Origin: an uncultured Planctomycetaceae bacterium
Lineage (GTDB): Bacteria > Planctomycetota > Planctomycetia > Pirellulales > Pirellulaceae
Length of the DNA: 10,123 bases
Direction: 5' to 3'
Assembly (NCBI GenBank): GCA_903927685.1
Contig: CAIYOB010000505.1
Location: 1 to 10,123, forward strand
The notes beneath the pieces are model-generated. The model was not told where the DNA came from, ran no database searches, and worked only from the letters and a program-made list of their open reading frames with translations. Of this stretch, positions 1-6,570 are shown piece by piece. Positions within the stretch are counted from its first letter, which is position 1. Every line of letters begins with the position of its first letter. A program made the translations under genes and the position numbers.

Positions 1-60
1 GCAGCGAGCCCACAGTCCGCGGGGATTCCGGGGGCTCGCTGCGCTCGACCCCGGCCACGC
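1..60. repeat. Intergenic inverted repeat and REP-like element (copy 1)
   Basis: Positions 1-11 (GCAGCGAGCCC) are the exact reverse complement of 32-42, giving an 11-bp stem around a 20-base loop. The right arm sits inside a 31-base unit (30-60) that recurs imperfectly at 6517-6547, with 26 of 31 bases identical. The element lies downstream of the minus-strand cytochrome gene that ends at 150, so it could fold at the 3' end of that transcript, but no T tract follows. The window edge may cut a longer repeat. The rest of 61-149 shows no gene. I infer a dispersed intergenic repeat; terminator function is possible but unproven. Confidence 0.55.
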
Positions 61-149
61 TTCCCCGGCGTCTTTTCTCAACCTCGGACCACTCCCACCA
101 AGCCCCGGCGAAACCGGTGGCCTTCACGCCAGGCTTCATGCCGCGGGCT

Positions 150-2567
150 TCATTCCGCGCCCGCGGGCTGCCACCAGAACGAACGCCAGTACGCCTGATC
201 GGTGGCGTAGGAGTCGACAGGGGTATCCGGCGTCAAGTCGCGGGGCAGGAAGCCGAATCGCTGCATCTCCCGGAGGTAGTACCGATTGGGTCGAAAGCCG
301 GGCATGTCGAACCGTTTGCCGGTCGCCAACTCGCTGCCCGCCGCGCGGATCGCGGCGACCAGCTTCTGATAGTCGGGGTCCTCCGTGTTGGCGAACACGG
401 TGCCCTGGCAGATGCCCAAGCCGCCGGCTTCCTTAGCCAGCGGGGCCCGGACCAACAGCGACTTCTCCGGCCGGTCCAGGTTGCAGGCCGCTTCGACGCG
501 ATAACCGTCCAGCGTGAGCTTGCCCTTGTTCTGGCCGTGGCAGGAAATGCAGCGTCCGACCAGCGTCGGCCCCGGCAGTTGAACGGAATAGACGCCGCAG
601 CCCAGGCTGGCGTACGTGCCGGCGTACGGGGCACTGGCGTCGATCCACAGCCGCACCGTCCGCTGCCCCTCTTCGGACAGCTTGGTGTCGTAGTGGCTGC
701 CGTCGATCAGTTGCATCAGCCGGCTGGCCGAACTGCCGATCGTCCGGGGTGCCCGGTTGCCATACGGCTCGTTTCGGCCGTCGGCAACCAGGTTGAAGCG
801 GCGCAGCGTATAGTAGCTGACCGACCATTGCGGCTGGTGGTCGCCGGTCAAGTCGACACGGCCCTCGTAGCGGTCGGGACTGTGGCACTGGACGCAATGC
901 CGGTCCAGGATCGGCTGGATGTCTCGCGGATAGTCCGGCGGCGAGGCCAAGCCGTCGAACGGGGTGATCGGCGCGGGGCGGCGGTTCCGGTTGGCCAGCA
1001 GGGCTGCAGCGCTGCTTTGCGGAAACGTCTGTGTCCGCTGTTCATGGCAGCCCACACAGCCGCCGGTCTCGCCCGGCTGGACCGTAACGAAGCTCTGCAT
1101 CCTCTTGATCGACAGATCGTTCTCGTCCAGCGCGACAAAGAACAGGGACCGCATCGCCGGCACCTCAAAGAACGCGGACCCGTCTTCTTCCACCGGCACG
1201 GTCCCCAAGACGCGAGCCAGCGTGAACGTGCCGCCCAAACTGATCGACTCCATCCCGCCGGAGAAGTGCACGGGCATCGGCAGCTGTTCCAGGACCAACA
1301 GCTTTTTGACTTCACCCCGCTGCACGCCGGCCATATTCCGGCCGTAGTAGATATCCGCCAGGAACAAGCGTCCGGTCCCCTGCGACTCGTCCACGCGGGG
1401 CGGCATGGCCCGCTCGCGGGGCCGCGCCTGCAGCGGCCGGGGCTCGTGGCACTGCAGGTGCGCCTCGGACTTGGGCAATTGGTACACCAGCTCGGTCTTG
1501 CCCTCGCCGTCCATCACAAAAATCCCCTGGCGGCTGGCGACCAGGAAGCACTTTTCCGACAACGCGAACGGATCGCGCCAGACGGCCGGCCCCTTGCTGA
1601 TCTGCCGCTCGGCGCGGCGGTCGTCCGGACCCAAGGTGGGATCGACGATGGCCACGTGCCCCGTGTGCTCGGGCATCCCGTGGCCCGGCGAGAAGGAAGC
1701 CACCACCAACTTGGTGCCGGCAATCGGCTTGGCGTCCAGCATGGCAATCCCGCCGAACGAGTTGCCGTAGAACGTCATCTGGCCCGTGCCGTCCGGGTTC
1801 ACCGTCCACAGATGATGGAAATGAACCTGCGAACGGTCCACGTACTCCCACCGCATGTACAGGATCCGGCCGTCCGGCAGGACCCAAGGCGGATTGTCGT
1901 GGTCGTTGTTGCTGGACAACATCCGCACGTTGGAACCGTCGGCCTCGCAGCGGTACAGCGTCGCCACGCGGCTGTACCAGCAGTTGACGAACCGCCGGCA
2001 GCGGCTGGAGCCGAACACGATCCCGCCGTCCGGCAAGTACACCGGCTCGATGTCGTCGTCGGGCCCGTCGGTCAGTTGGATCAATCCCGTGCCGTCGAGG
2101 TTGATTTCGTACAAGTGGTACGTCGGTGTGCCGCCGCGGCGATACGAGAACAGGATCTTCTGGCCCTCGTAGTGCACCTGCGGATCACGGACGCCGCCCT
2201 CGGGGTCGTCGAGCAGTACGGTCAGCTGACCCGTGCGGAGATTGAGGCGGCACAGCCGGCCGCCGTCGCCGTAGCCGCGCAGGGCGTCCCCGTCCGGGTA
2301 CTTGCCAAAGGCATTGTCTGCAGGCGGGCCGTAGTCGCAGCTGTAATAGCCGAAGTTCACATACCAGTGGTCGCGTCCCGAAACTCGGACCGCGAACACG
2401 ATTTCGTCGACGCCCCCCAAGTCGCCGTCCAGCATCGACTGCAGCAGCGGGCCCGGGCGATAGGCCGGCGTCTCCTCCGCCGCGCCGACGAGTCCGGACG
2501 CGACGGCTGCACAGACAGAGACCAAACAGATCGCCAGGACACGGCCGGCACGAAAGCGTTTAGGCAT
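150..2567 (-). CDS. Exported HZS-alpha-like triple-haem cytochrome with beta-propeller
   Basis: This 805-residue protein is probably a periplasmic redox protein; its substrate is unknown. Residues 1-30 form a signal peptide (RFRAGR, a hydrophobic core, then GLVGAA). Residues about 50-370 carry propeller-type repeats (LTDGPDDDIEPVYLPDGG at 165-182, LPDGRILYMRWEYVDR at 230-245). Residues about 395-515 match the hydrazine synthase alpha middle domain (GTVPVEEDGSAFFEVPA, 455-471). Three c-haem motifs follow: CVGCH (504-508), CVQCH (558-562) and CISCH (673-677). The last lies in a planctomycete-type cytochrome segment (VRAPLAKEAGG, then DPDYQKL). The ATG at 2567 has a GAGGAGA ribosome site 7 bases upstream and directly precedes the signal peptide. 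A UroD-like gene lies upstream on the same strand. The right-hand gene at 6966 is a paralogue. Known hydrazine synthase alpha has two haems, so the third is extra. The family call is firm; the function is open. Confidence 0.9.
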   Translation of the reverse strand: MPKRFRAGRVLAICLVSVCAAVASGLVGAAEETPAYRPGPLLQSMLDGDLGGVDEIVFAVRVSGRDHWYVNFGYYSCDYGPPADNAFGKYPDGDALRGYGDGGRLCRLNLRTGQLTVLLDDPEGGVRDPQVHYEGQKILFSYRRGGTPTYHLYEINLDGTGLIQLTDGPDDDIEPVYLPDGGIVFGSSRCRRFVNCWYSRVATLYRCEADGSNVRMLSSNNDHDNPPWVLPDGRILYMRWEYVDRSQVHFHHLWTVNPDGTGQMTFYGNSFGGIAMLDAKPIAGTKLVVASFSPGHGMPEHTGHVAIVDPTLGPDDRRAERQISKGPAVWRDPFALSEKCFLVASRQGIFVMDGEGKTELVYQLPKSEAHLQCHEPRPLQARPRERAMPPRVDESQGTGRLFLADIYYGRNMAGVQRGEVKKLLVLEQLPMPVHFSGGMESISLGGTFTLARVLGTVPVEEDGSAFFEVPAMRSLFFVALDENDLSIKRMQSFVTVQPGETGGCVGCHEQRTQTFPQSSAAALLANRNRRPAPITPFDGLASPPDYPRDIQPILDRHCVQCHSPDRYEGRVDLTGDHQPQWSVSYYTLRRFNLVADGRNEPYGNRAPRTIGSSASRLMQLIDGSHYDTKLSEEGQRTVRLWIDASAPYAGTYASLGCGVYSVQLPGPTLVGRCISCHGQNKGKLTLDGYRVEAACNLDRPEKSLLVRAPLAKEAGGLGICQGTVFANTEDPDYQKLVAAIRAAGSELATGKRFDMPGFRPNRYYLREMQRFGFLPRDLTPDTPVDSYATDQAYWRSFWWQPAGAE

Positions 2568-2594
2568 CGGGCAGTCTCCTCACGGGTCGAGGCC

Positions 2595-2618
2595 CTGCCA
2601 GCCGGCGCCGGCCGGCAG
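2595..2618. repeat. Near-perfect inverted repeat in the leader of the left cytochrome gene
   Basis: The 24 bases form two 12-base arms with 11 of 12 pairs (CTGCCAGCCGGC against GCCGGCCGGCAG), with no loop bases between the arms. The element lies only 13 bases upstream of the ribosome site of the left cytochrome gene and downstream of its predicted promoter, so it would be transcribed into the leader RNA. It could be an operator, an attenuator-like structure or an mRNA-stabilising hairpin. The sequence does not choose between these. Confidence 0.4.
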
Positions 2619-2719
2619 AGCGGAAATGCGGCGGGGATGTTCTGTTCGCCATGCGGTTGGGTGCCGCCTGTCATTTGGCGATGGCAGAGCGGTCGACATC
2701 GGCGGTTGAATCGTCGGAT

Positions 2720-2748
2720 ATCTTAGCCTGTCCGTGAGCCAGCCGCAA
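2720..2748 (-). promoter_or_regulatory. Predicted promoter of the left cytochrome gene
   Basis: On the minus strand TTGCGG (2748-2743) and TAAGAT (2725-2720) are separated by exactly 17 bases. This resembles a sigma-70 promoter, with 3 of 6 and 4 of 6 consensus matches. It starts 13 bases after the UroD-like stop codon and would give a leader of roughly 145 bases before the ATG at 2567. It supports independent expression of the cytochrome gene, although read-through from upstream remains possible. The prediction rests on spacing and weak consensus only. Confidence 0.4.
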
Positions 2749-2761
2749 TTGCGCTCGGCGG

Positions 2762-4177
2762 CTAGAAGGACAGCAGTAGTTGCCAGATGTACATGTTGCC
2801 CAAGGCGTCGACTTGCTCCCAGATGCGGCGCGCGAGCCCTTCGTCGCCGCAGACGGGAGGCAATTGGGACTTGTGCGCGTCCCACGGCCGGCACAGGCCG
2901 GGAGGCGTGCGCGTGGTCCGGCCGATCGGCCGCAGGTCCGCCGCCGCGGCTCGCCCGACGGGAGCCGGGGCGGTGGCGTGGCCGTCCGAGTACACACCGT
3001 ACTCGCGCGTCGCCTCGGTCATCGCCCGCAGATTTGCCGTCTGAGTATCATTTTGCATGATGGCGCTGGCGTCCATAATGTAGCCGCCGTCACGAGCGAC
3101 GCCTGCGATCACCTTGCGGCACATGGCGCGCACTTCCTGCGCCGAGCCGAAACTCAACAGGTGATTGGGAATCCCGCCGGACAGGCAGAACTTGTCGCCC
3201 AGCTTGCGATGAGCCGCGAAGATGTCGCCGCGGTCCACGTGGTAGACGATGCTCCGCTCGGGCAGTTCGGCAAACGTTTCCAAGTGCCGGTCCCAGTCGC
3301 CCTCGGCATAGAACAGCGTCTGACGCCCATGCCGCCACAGCTCTGCGATGATCGGCTTGAGCGTCGGCCAGTAGATGTCTTGGAACGTGCGATACGAGAC
3401 AAACGGCACACAGCCGCGATGCATCCAAAGTCCGACCGGTGCCATGCCGGTCGGGTCGCCGCTGGCCAGCGCCACGTGCAGCAGGTGCGGGGCCAGCGCC
3501 TCGCACGCCGCCAGCACCTTGTGCGGCTGGGATTCCACGTCCAGCACCATGCCGATGTAGCCCCGCAGCTTGTCGGCCAGGATGTCGAGCGGGGCTTTCA
3601 GAATGCCGGCGATCGCCGTGACCGTGCCCGTCTGTTCGCGCAGCCGCCGCTGCTGTTCACCCCAAGCGTGAAAGAACTCCAGCATCGCCATCCCGCCCTT
3701 GACCAGGGACAGGTTGTGTTCGAACGTGGCGGGCCCGCCCACGGGACTCAGCGGTGCGGCCACGCGCGGCAGCCAGACGTTATAGAGAAAGCCGGTGGGA
3801 TCCTCGATCAGCGCGTCGTATTCGTCGGCCTTCATAAAGGCCGCTTCCTCGGCCGGTTCCAGGTACTGATGCCCCACGTTGGCCGGCACGTCGATGCCCG
3901 GCGTCAGGTAGTACCGCAAGCCGATCGCCTGGGTCATGCCCGTCCAGGTGGCGATCATGTTCGGCACCACAGCATCCCAATCGAAATCGGCCGCGCAGCG
4001 TAGGGCCGCCGCGAAGCCCAGCCGGTAATCGTGCGCCGTTTCCTGGCAGGTATAGCCGGCATAGGCGCTGGTGAACTCGGCGACAAACGGGCGGATCGGC
4101 ACACAGTCGGGCTTCTCGTTCCGCAACGCCGCCGTATACCGGCCCAGCCGGCGCGTGTACAGTTCCTCGGTGTTCAA
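2762..4177 (-). CDS. Uroporphyrinogen decarboxylase (URO-D) superfamily protein, not HemE-like
   Basis: The 471-residue cytoplasmic protein has the TIM-barrel URO-D superfamily pattern. Its C-terminal half is the most telling: VYHVDRGDIFAAH (311-323), LGDKFCLSGGIPNHLLSFG (326-344), then DGGYIMDASAIMQND (363-377). It ends with GDEGLARRIWEQVDALGNMY. It is over 100 residues longer than typical HemE, so tetrapyrrole synthesis is unlikely. The superfamily also contains corrinoid- and cobamide-dependent methyltransferases, and a methyl-transfer or demethylation role is possible but unproven. The start is TTG at 4177 (M-NTEELYTRR), chosen because AGGAG lies 8 bases upstream (4190-4186) and similarity begins here; the frame stays open further upstream but would overlap the preceding gene. 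It lies between a nucleotidyltransferase gene (137-base gap) and the cytochrome gene (194-base gap) on the same strand. Confidence 0.85.
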   Translation of the reverse strand: MNTEELYTRRLGRYTAALRNEKPDCVPIRPFVAEFTSAYAGYTCQETAHDYRLGFAAALRCAADFDWDAVVPNMIATWTGMTQAIGLRYYLTPGIDVPANVGHQYLEPAEEAAFMKADEYDALIEDPTGFLYNVWLPRVAAPLSPVGGPATFEHNLSLVKGGMAMLEFFHAWGEQQRRLREQTGTVTAIAGILKAPLDILADKLRGYIGMVLDVESQPHKVLAACEALAPHLLHVALASGDPTGMAPVGLWMHRGCVPFVSYRTFQDIYWPTLKPIIAELWRHGRQTLFYAEGDWDRHLETFAELPERSIVYHVDRGDIFAAHRKLGDKFCLSGGIPNHLLSFGSAQEVRAMCRKVIAGVARDGGYIMDASAIMQNDTQTANLRAMTEATREYGVYSDGHATAPAPVGRAAAADLRPIGRTTRTPPGLCRPWDAHKSQLPPVCGDEGLARRIWEQVDALGNMYIWQLLLSF

Positions 4178-4190
4178 GGCATCTGCTCCT
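4175..4190 (-). promoter_or_regulatory. Ribosome site that fixes a TTG start for the UroD-like gene
   Basis: On the minus strand AGGAG (4190-4186) is followed by 8 bases and TTG (4177-4175). No in-frame ATG or GTG is equally well placed. The nearby ATG at 4183-4181 is in another frame and is followed at once by a stop (ATG CCT TGA). The TTG itself begins 2 bases before that TGA. Confidence 0.6.
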
Positions 4191-4209
4191 GGTCGACCCA
4201 CGGGATTCC

Positions 4210-4225
4210 CGGCCGTTCTCGGCCG
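4210..4225. repeat. Small hairpin in the UroD-like gene leader
   Basis: CGGCCG at 4210-4215 and again at 4220-4225 can pair across a four-base loop (TTCT on plus, AGAA on minus). It lies about 20 bases upstream of the UroD-like ribosome site. Short GC-only palindromes are common in DNA of this composition, so chance is a fair explanation. Confidence 0.2.
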
Positions 4226-4297
4226 CCGCCGGAGATCGCAGCGCACCAGACTACCACAGCGGCAACGGAGCCTGCAACGAGTGTCGGGCCCGCCGCT

Positions 4298-4312
4298 GTC
4301 GGCTGGGCCGAC
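4298..4312 (-). terminator. Hairpin just after the nucleotidyltransferase stop
   Basis: On the minus strand, 2 bases after the TGA stop (4317-4315), GTCGGC and GCCGAC form a perfect 6-bp stem around a three-base loop (CCA). No U tract follows, so it is not a canonical intrinsic terminator. It may mark the 3' end or protect it. If it terminates, the UroD-like gene would need its own promoter in the remaining 120 bases, where I see no convincing one. Confidence 0.3.
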
Positions 4313-4314
4313 GC

Positions 4315-4974
4315 TCACCAAGTTCCTTCAGCCTCTTCGTCGGCGAGCTGCACCAGCCGGTCGAACTCGTCGGCGTAACTCGCATGGACGCCAGCCAAGT
4401 GTTCCCGGATCGCTGCCACGCGGTCGGGGTTGGCCTGGATCAACTTGACGACGTCGGCATGGTCCTGGCTGCGGCCGGCAGCGAGCTTCAATTCGACCAG
4501 CGACGGCAGCCGAACATAGGCCAGCGTCGTCCCGGCCGCGCCGATGCAGCTCGGGTGTGGGATCGTTGTCGGCGCCGGCCGGGCGGGCGTGCCGGGCCGT
4601 TCCCCCTCGGGCAGAATGTCGACGTCCACCGCGGTCTCGCGATGCAGCAATTTGGGCCAGCGTCCGGGCGGGACCGGCAAGACCTGAAAGCCGCTGACAC
4701 TGGCCGCCCGGAGGAATTCGTCAACCCTGGCCGCCGGCAGCACGATGTCGATGTCGCGGGTCACGCGTCCCAAGTACCCATGACGCCAGACGGCCCAACC
4801 GCCCCCCACCGCGGCCTCGCAATCAATCGCCTGCAGCAGGCGGTCCAGAGCCTTGACGACGCGTCCGTAACGCCCGGGGAGATCCTGGGGCTCAAACATG
4901 TGCGCTCTCCCGGCCTGCAGTTGCTCGGCCAACTCCAGTTGTGTGTTGACTGTCTCCAGCGTCAGCAACCCCAT
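4315..4974 (-). CDS. Nucleotidyltransferase-fold protein (AbiEii/MNT-like, DUF6036-type)
   Basis: The 219-residue soluble protein has the polymerase-beta-type nucleotidyltransferase signature: GGGW (57-60), then RDIDIVLP (73-80) supplying two metal-binding aspartates (D74, D76), a further acidic pair VDVD (116-119), and a helix ELKLAAGRSQDHADVVKLI (161-179) like the conserved K...R..D..D segment of AbiEii-type enzymes. Such proteins transfer nucleotides to RNA, protein or small molecules; the target cannot be read here. The ATG at 4974 is preceded by GAGGTCAGG. An upstream extension of the frame lacks domain similarity and overlaps the divergent DUF58 promoter region. No antitoxin-like gene adjoins it, so a toxin-antitoxin role has no local support. 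It is the first of three same-strand genes. Confidence 0.8.
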   Translation of the reverse strand: MGLLTLETVNTQLELAEQLQAGRAHMFEPQDLPGRYGRVVKALDRLLQAIDCEAAVGGGWAVWRHGYLGRVTRDIDIVLPAARVDEFLRAASVSGFQVLPVPPGRWPKLLHRETAVDVDILPEGERPGTPARPAPTTIPHPSCIGAAGTTLAYVRLPSLVELKLAAGRSQDHADVVKLIQANPDRVAAIREHLAGVHASYADEFDRLVQLADEEAEGTW

Positions 4975-5019
4975 CCTGACCTCGCGCCGCGGTGCTTGAT
5001 GATTGCCCGTCCCTTGCTT

Positions 5020-5048
5020 ATCGTACACAGATGCGGGCGGCGAGCCAA
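5020..5048 (-). promoter_or_regulatory. Predicted promoter of the nucleotidyltransferase gene
   Basis: On the minus strand TTGGCT (5048-5043) and TACGAT (5025-5020) are separated by 17 bases, each matching 4 of 6 sigma-70 consensus bases. The start codon follows about 45 bases downstream. On the plus strand the overlapping TTGATG (4996-5001) and TATCGT (5019-5024), also 17 bases apart, could serve the divergent DUF58 gene, but that match is no stronger. The rest of 4975-5146 is GC-rich with short CCGCGG palindromes (5084-5089, 5097-5102) and no evident gene. Confidence 0.35.
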
Positions 5049-5146
5049 CACCGGACGGATTCGCCCGGACGTGTCGGCTCGCCCCGCGGGCGGGCGCCGC
5101 GGCCGGGCTCACGTTCCGTCGATATTGCGAGAGAGGCGATCTGGGC

Positions 5147-6457
5147 ATGAACTGGTTGGTCGGTGCGATCTTGCTGCTGTTGCTCGCCTTCATCCTGGAT
5201 TTCGGGCTGTTGGTCTATGTCCTGTACGTACTGCTGGGCGTGCTGCTGGTCAGCCGCTACTTGACGCGCAGTTGGGCCGAGGGGTTGTCGGCCGAGCGGG
5301 AATGCAATCGGCTGACCGCGAACATCGGCGAGGCGCTGGCGGTGGTCGTGACCGTCCAGAATTCCGGACGGTTCCCCGTGCCGTGGGTGCTGCTCGAAGA
5401 CCTGCTGCCGCGGCGGGCCCTGATTCACGAACCGCCGAACCTGCGGGTTCACGGCCGGCGCGTCAAGCTGACGATGCTGCGGAGCGGGGCGGCCAAGAAT
5501 GTGCTGTACCAGTTGGAGTGCAATCGGCGCGGCTATTATCAGTTGGGGCCGCTGATCCTGGAGACGGGAGACCTGTTCGGCCTGCATCGGCGCTACCGAG
5601 TCGTGACCGCACCGCACTTCCTATTGGTCTATCCCAAGGTCATGCCGCTGGAAGGCTACGACATCGCCTCGAAGCGGCCGATCGGCGAAGTCCGCATGTC
5701 CTACCGACTGTACGAAGACCCGACGCGGATCGCGGGCGTGCGGCAGTACCAGGACGGGGATCCGTTGAGCCGGGTGCATTGGAAGGCGACGGCGCGAACG
5801 GGCAAGCTGCACTGCAAGGTCTATGAACCGTCGACGGTGGCCGGCATGACGATCCTGCTGGACTTCCACGCCGCCGCGCACGATCCGCGCCACGAACCGC
5901 TGCGCAGCGAACTGGCCGTAACGGCCGCGGCATCGCTGGCCAACGCGGTGTACGAGATGGGCCAGCAGATTGGGCTGGTCACCAACGGCCGGGACGCGGC
6001 GGACCGCATTCGCCAGGAAGGCTGGGACTACGACATCCGGACCCGCGACGCCGCTCGGCAGGCCGCCAGCATGGCCGAGACCAGCGACCGCTTGATGCCG
6101 GTGGTGGTCCCAACGCAGCGCGGCCCCGAACAGGTGATGCGGATCTACGAGACGCTGGCCCGCATCGAGCTGACCGACGGTTTGAGTCTGACGGAACTGA
6201 TCGGCGAGACCGCCAGCCGCATGCCGCGCGACGCGACGGTCGTGGCGATCTTGCCCAAGGTGACCGAAGAGCACGCCGTAGCCCTGGGCAACCTGAAGCG
6301 GCGGGGCTTTGCGGTGACCGCGATTCTCAACGTGTACGACCTGAACGATTTCGCCTCGGCGGCCGGCCCGCTGTTGGCCCAAGGCGTCGACGCTCGGCAT
6401 CTACCCGACGAGTCGGCGATCGTCAGCATCTGCCGACGGCTCGTGCTGGGCTGTTGA
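5147..6457 (+). CDS. DUF58 domain membrane-anchored protein
   Basis: The 436-residue protein begins with two closely packed membrane segments (about residues 3-18 and 20-36), followed by an extracytoplasmic or linker beta-rich stretch (about 50-165) and the DUF58 core. The diagnostic block is RQYQDGDPLSRVHWKATART (199-218), followed by KVYEP and a VWA-like strand TILLDFH (235-241). DLFGL (142-146) is also typical. DUF58 proteins usually accompany MoxR-type AAA ATPases and transglutaminase-like proteins and are thought to take part in envelope or complex assembly. None of those partners is in this window. The ATG at 5147 is supported by GAGAGG ten bases upstream (5131-5136) and by directly starting the first membrane helix. 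The length is normal for the family. It diverges from the nucleotidyltransferase and converges on the winged-helix gene. Confidence 0.9.
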   Translation: MNWLVGAILLLLLAFILDFGLLVYVLYVLLGVLLVSRYLTRSWAEGLSAERECNRLTANIGEALAVVVTVQNSGRFPVPWVLLEDLLPRRALIHEPPNLRVHGRRVKLTMLRSGAAKNVLYQLECNRRGYYQLGPLILETGDLFGLHRRYRVVTAPHFLLVYPKVMPLEGYDIASKRPIGEVRMSYRLYEDPTRIAGVRQYQDGDPLSRVHWKATARTGKLHCKVYEPSTVAGMTILLDFHAAAHDPRHEPLRSELAVTAAASLANAVYEMGQQIGLVTNGRDAADRIRQEGWDYDIRTRDAARQAASMAETSDRLMPVVVPTQRGPEQVMRIYETLARIELTDGLSLTELIGETASRMPRDATVVAILPKVTEEHAVALGNLKRRGFAVTAILNVYDLNDFASAAGPLLAQGVDARHLPDESAIVSICRRLVLGC

Positions 6458-6460
6458 AGT

Positions 6461-6477
6461 CAGGGCTGGGTGCCCTG
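6461..6477 (+). terminator. Hairpin just after the DUF58 stop
   Basis: Three bases after the TGA (6455-6457), CAGGGC (6461-6466) and GCCCTG (6472-6477) form a perfect 6-bp stem around the loop TGGGT. No T run follows, so termination without a U tract, or simple 3'-end protection, is inferred. It sits in the 113-base convergent gap between DUF58 and the winged-helix gene. Confidence 0.35.
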
Positions 6478-6516
6478 GGGTGGGCCAATTGAGGCGCGTC
6501 CCCGGGTTTCACCTCT

Positions 6517-6547
6517 GGCGGCTCGCTGCGATGGCCCCCGGCCGCGC
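6517..6547. repeat. REP-like element (copy 2)
   Basis: This 31-base stretch matches 30-60 at 26 of 31 positions without gaps. The shared core is GCTCGCTGCG and a second block, CCCCGGCC, lies at the same spacing. It lies between two convergent genes, as expected for a dispersed intergenic repeat. Short flanking complements (GGCGCG at 6493-6498, CGCGCC at 6543-6548) may let it join a larger hairpin that ends both transcripts. Confidence 0.45.
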
Positions 6548-6570
6548 CGACCGTGGACGCTGTCGCCGTC

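Noticed and set aside
141..169. CCGCGGGCT repeated 20 bases apart around the left cytochrome stop codon
   Set aside because: Short self-complementary CCGCGG words are frequent in this GC-rich DNA; no wider structure supports a function.
150..2567. True hydrazine synthase, hence an anammox organism
   Set aside because: No beta or gamma subunit genes are present, the +4 tyrosine is missing, and HZS-alpha-like domains are common in planctomycetes that do not perform anammox.
117..2726. 869-codon open frame on the plus strand opposite the left cytochrome
   Set aside because: It mirrors the cytochrome gene codon for codon, is rich in R, A, G, V, Q and H with no recognisable domain, and is explained by high-GC antisense openness. 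The minus-strand gene has a signal peptide, haem motifs and a ribosome site.
2744..2753. 10-base palindrome CGCAATTGCG between the UroD-like and cytochrome genes
   Set aside because: It overlaps the predicted -35 region and could be an operator, but a single 10-base palindrome is easily due to chance.
2780..4003. 407-codon open frame on the plus strand opposite the UroD-like gene
   Set aside because: Low-complexity antisense frame with no domain or ribosome site; the minus-strand frame carries clear superfamily motifs.
2762..4177. HemE, uroporphyrinogen decarboxylase of haem synthesis
   Set aside because: The protein is over 100 residues too long and its conserved blocks fit the broader superfamily rather than HemE.
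5084..5102. Paired CCGCGG words upstream of DUF58
   Set aside because: Each is palindromic by itself and very common at this GC content, so pairing is not informative.
4384..5826. 480-codon plus-strand frame spanning the nucleotidyltransferase and the start of DUF58
   Set aside because: It crosses a divergent promoter region and two well-supported genes, and its product shows only biased composition.
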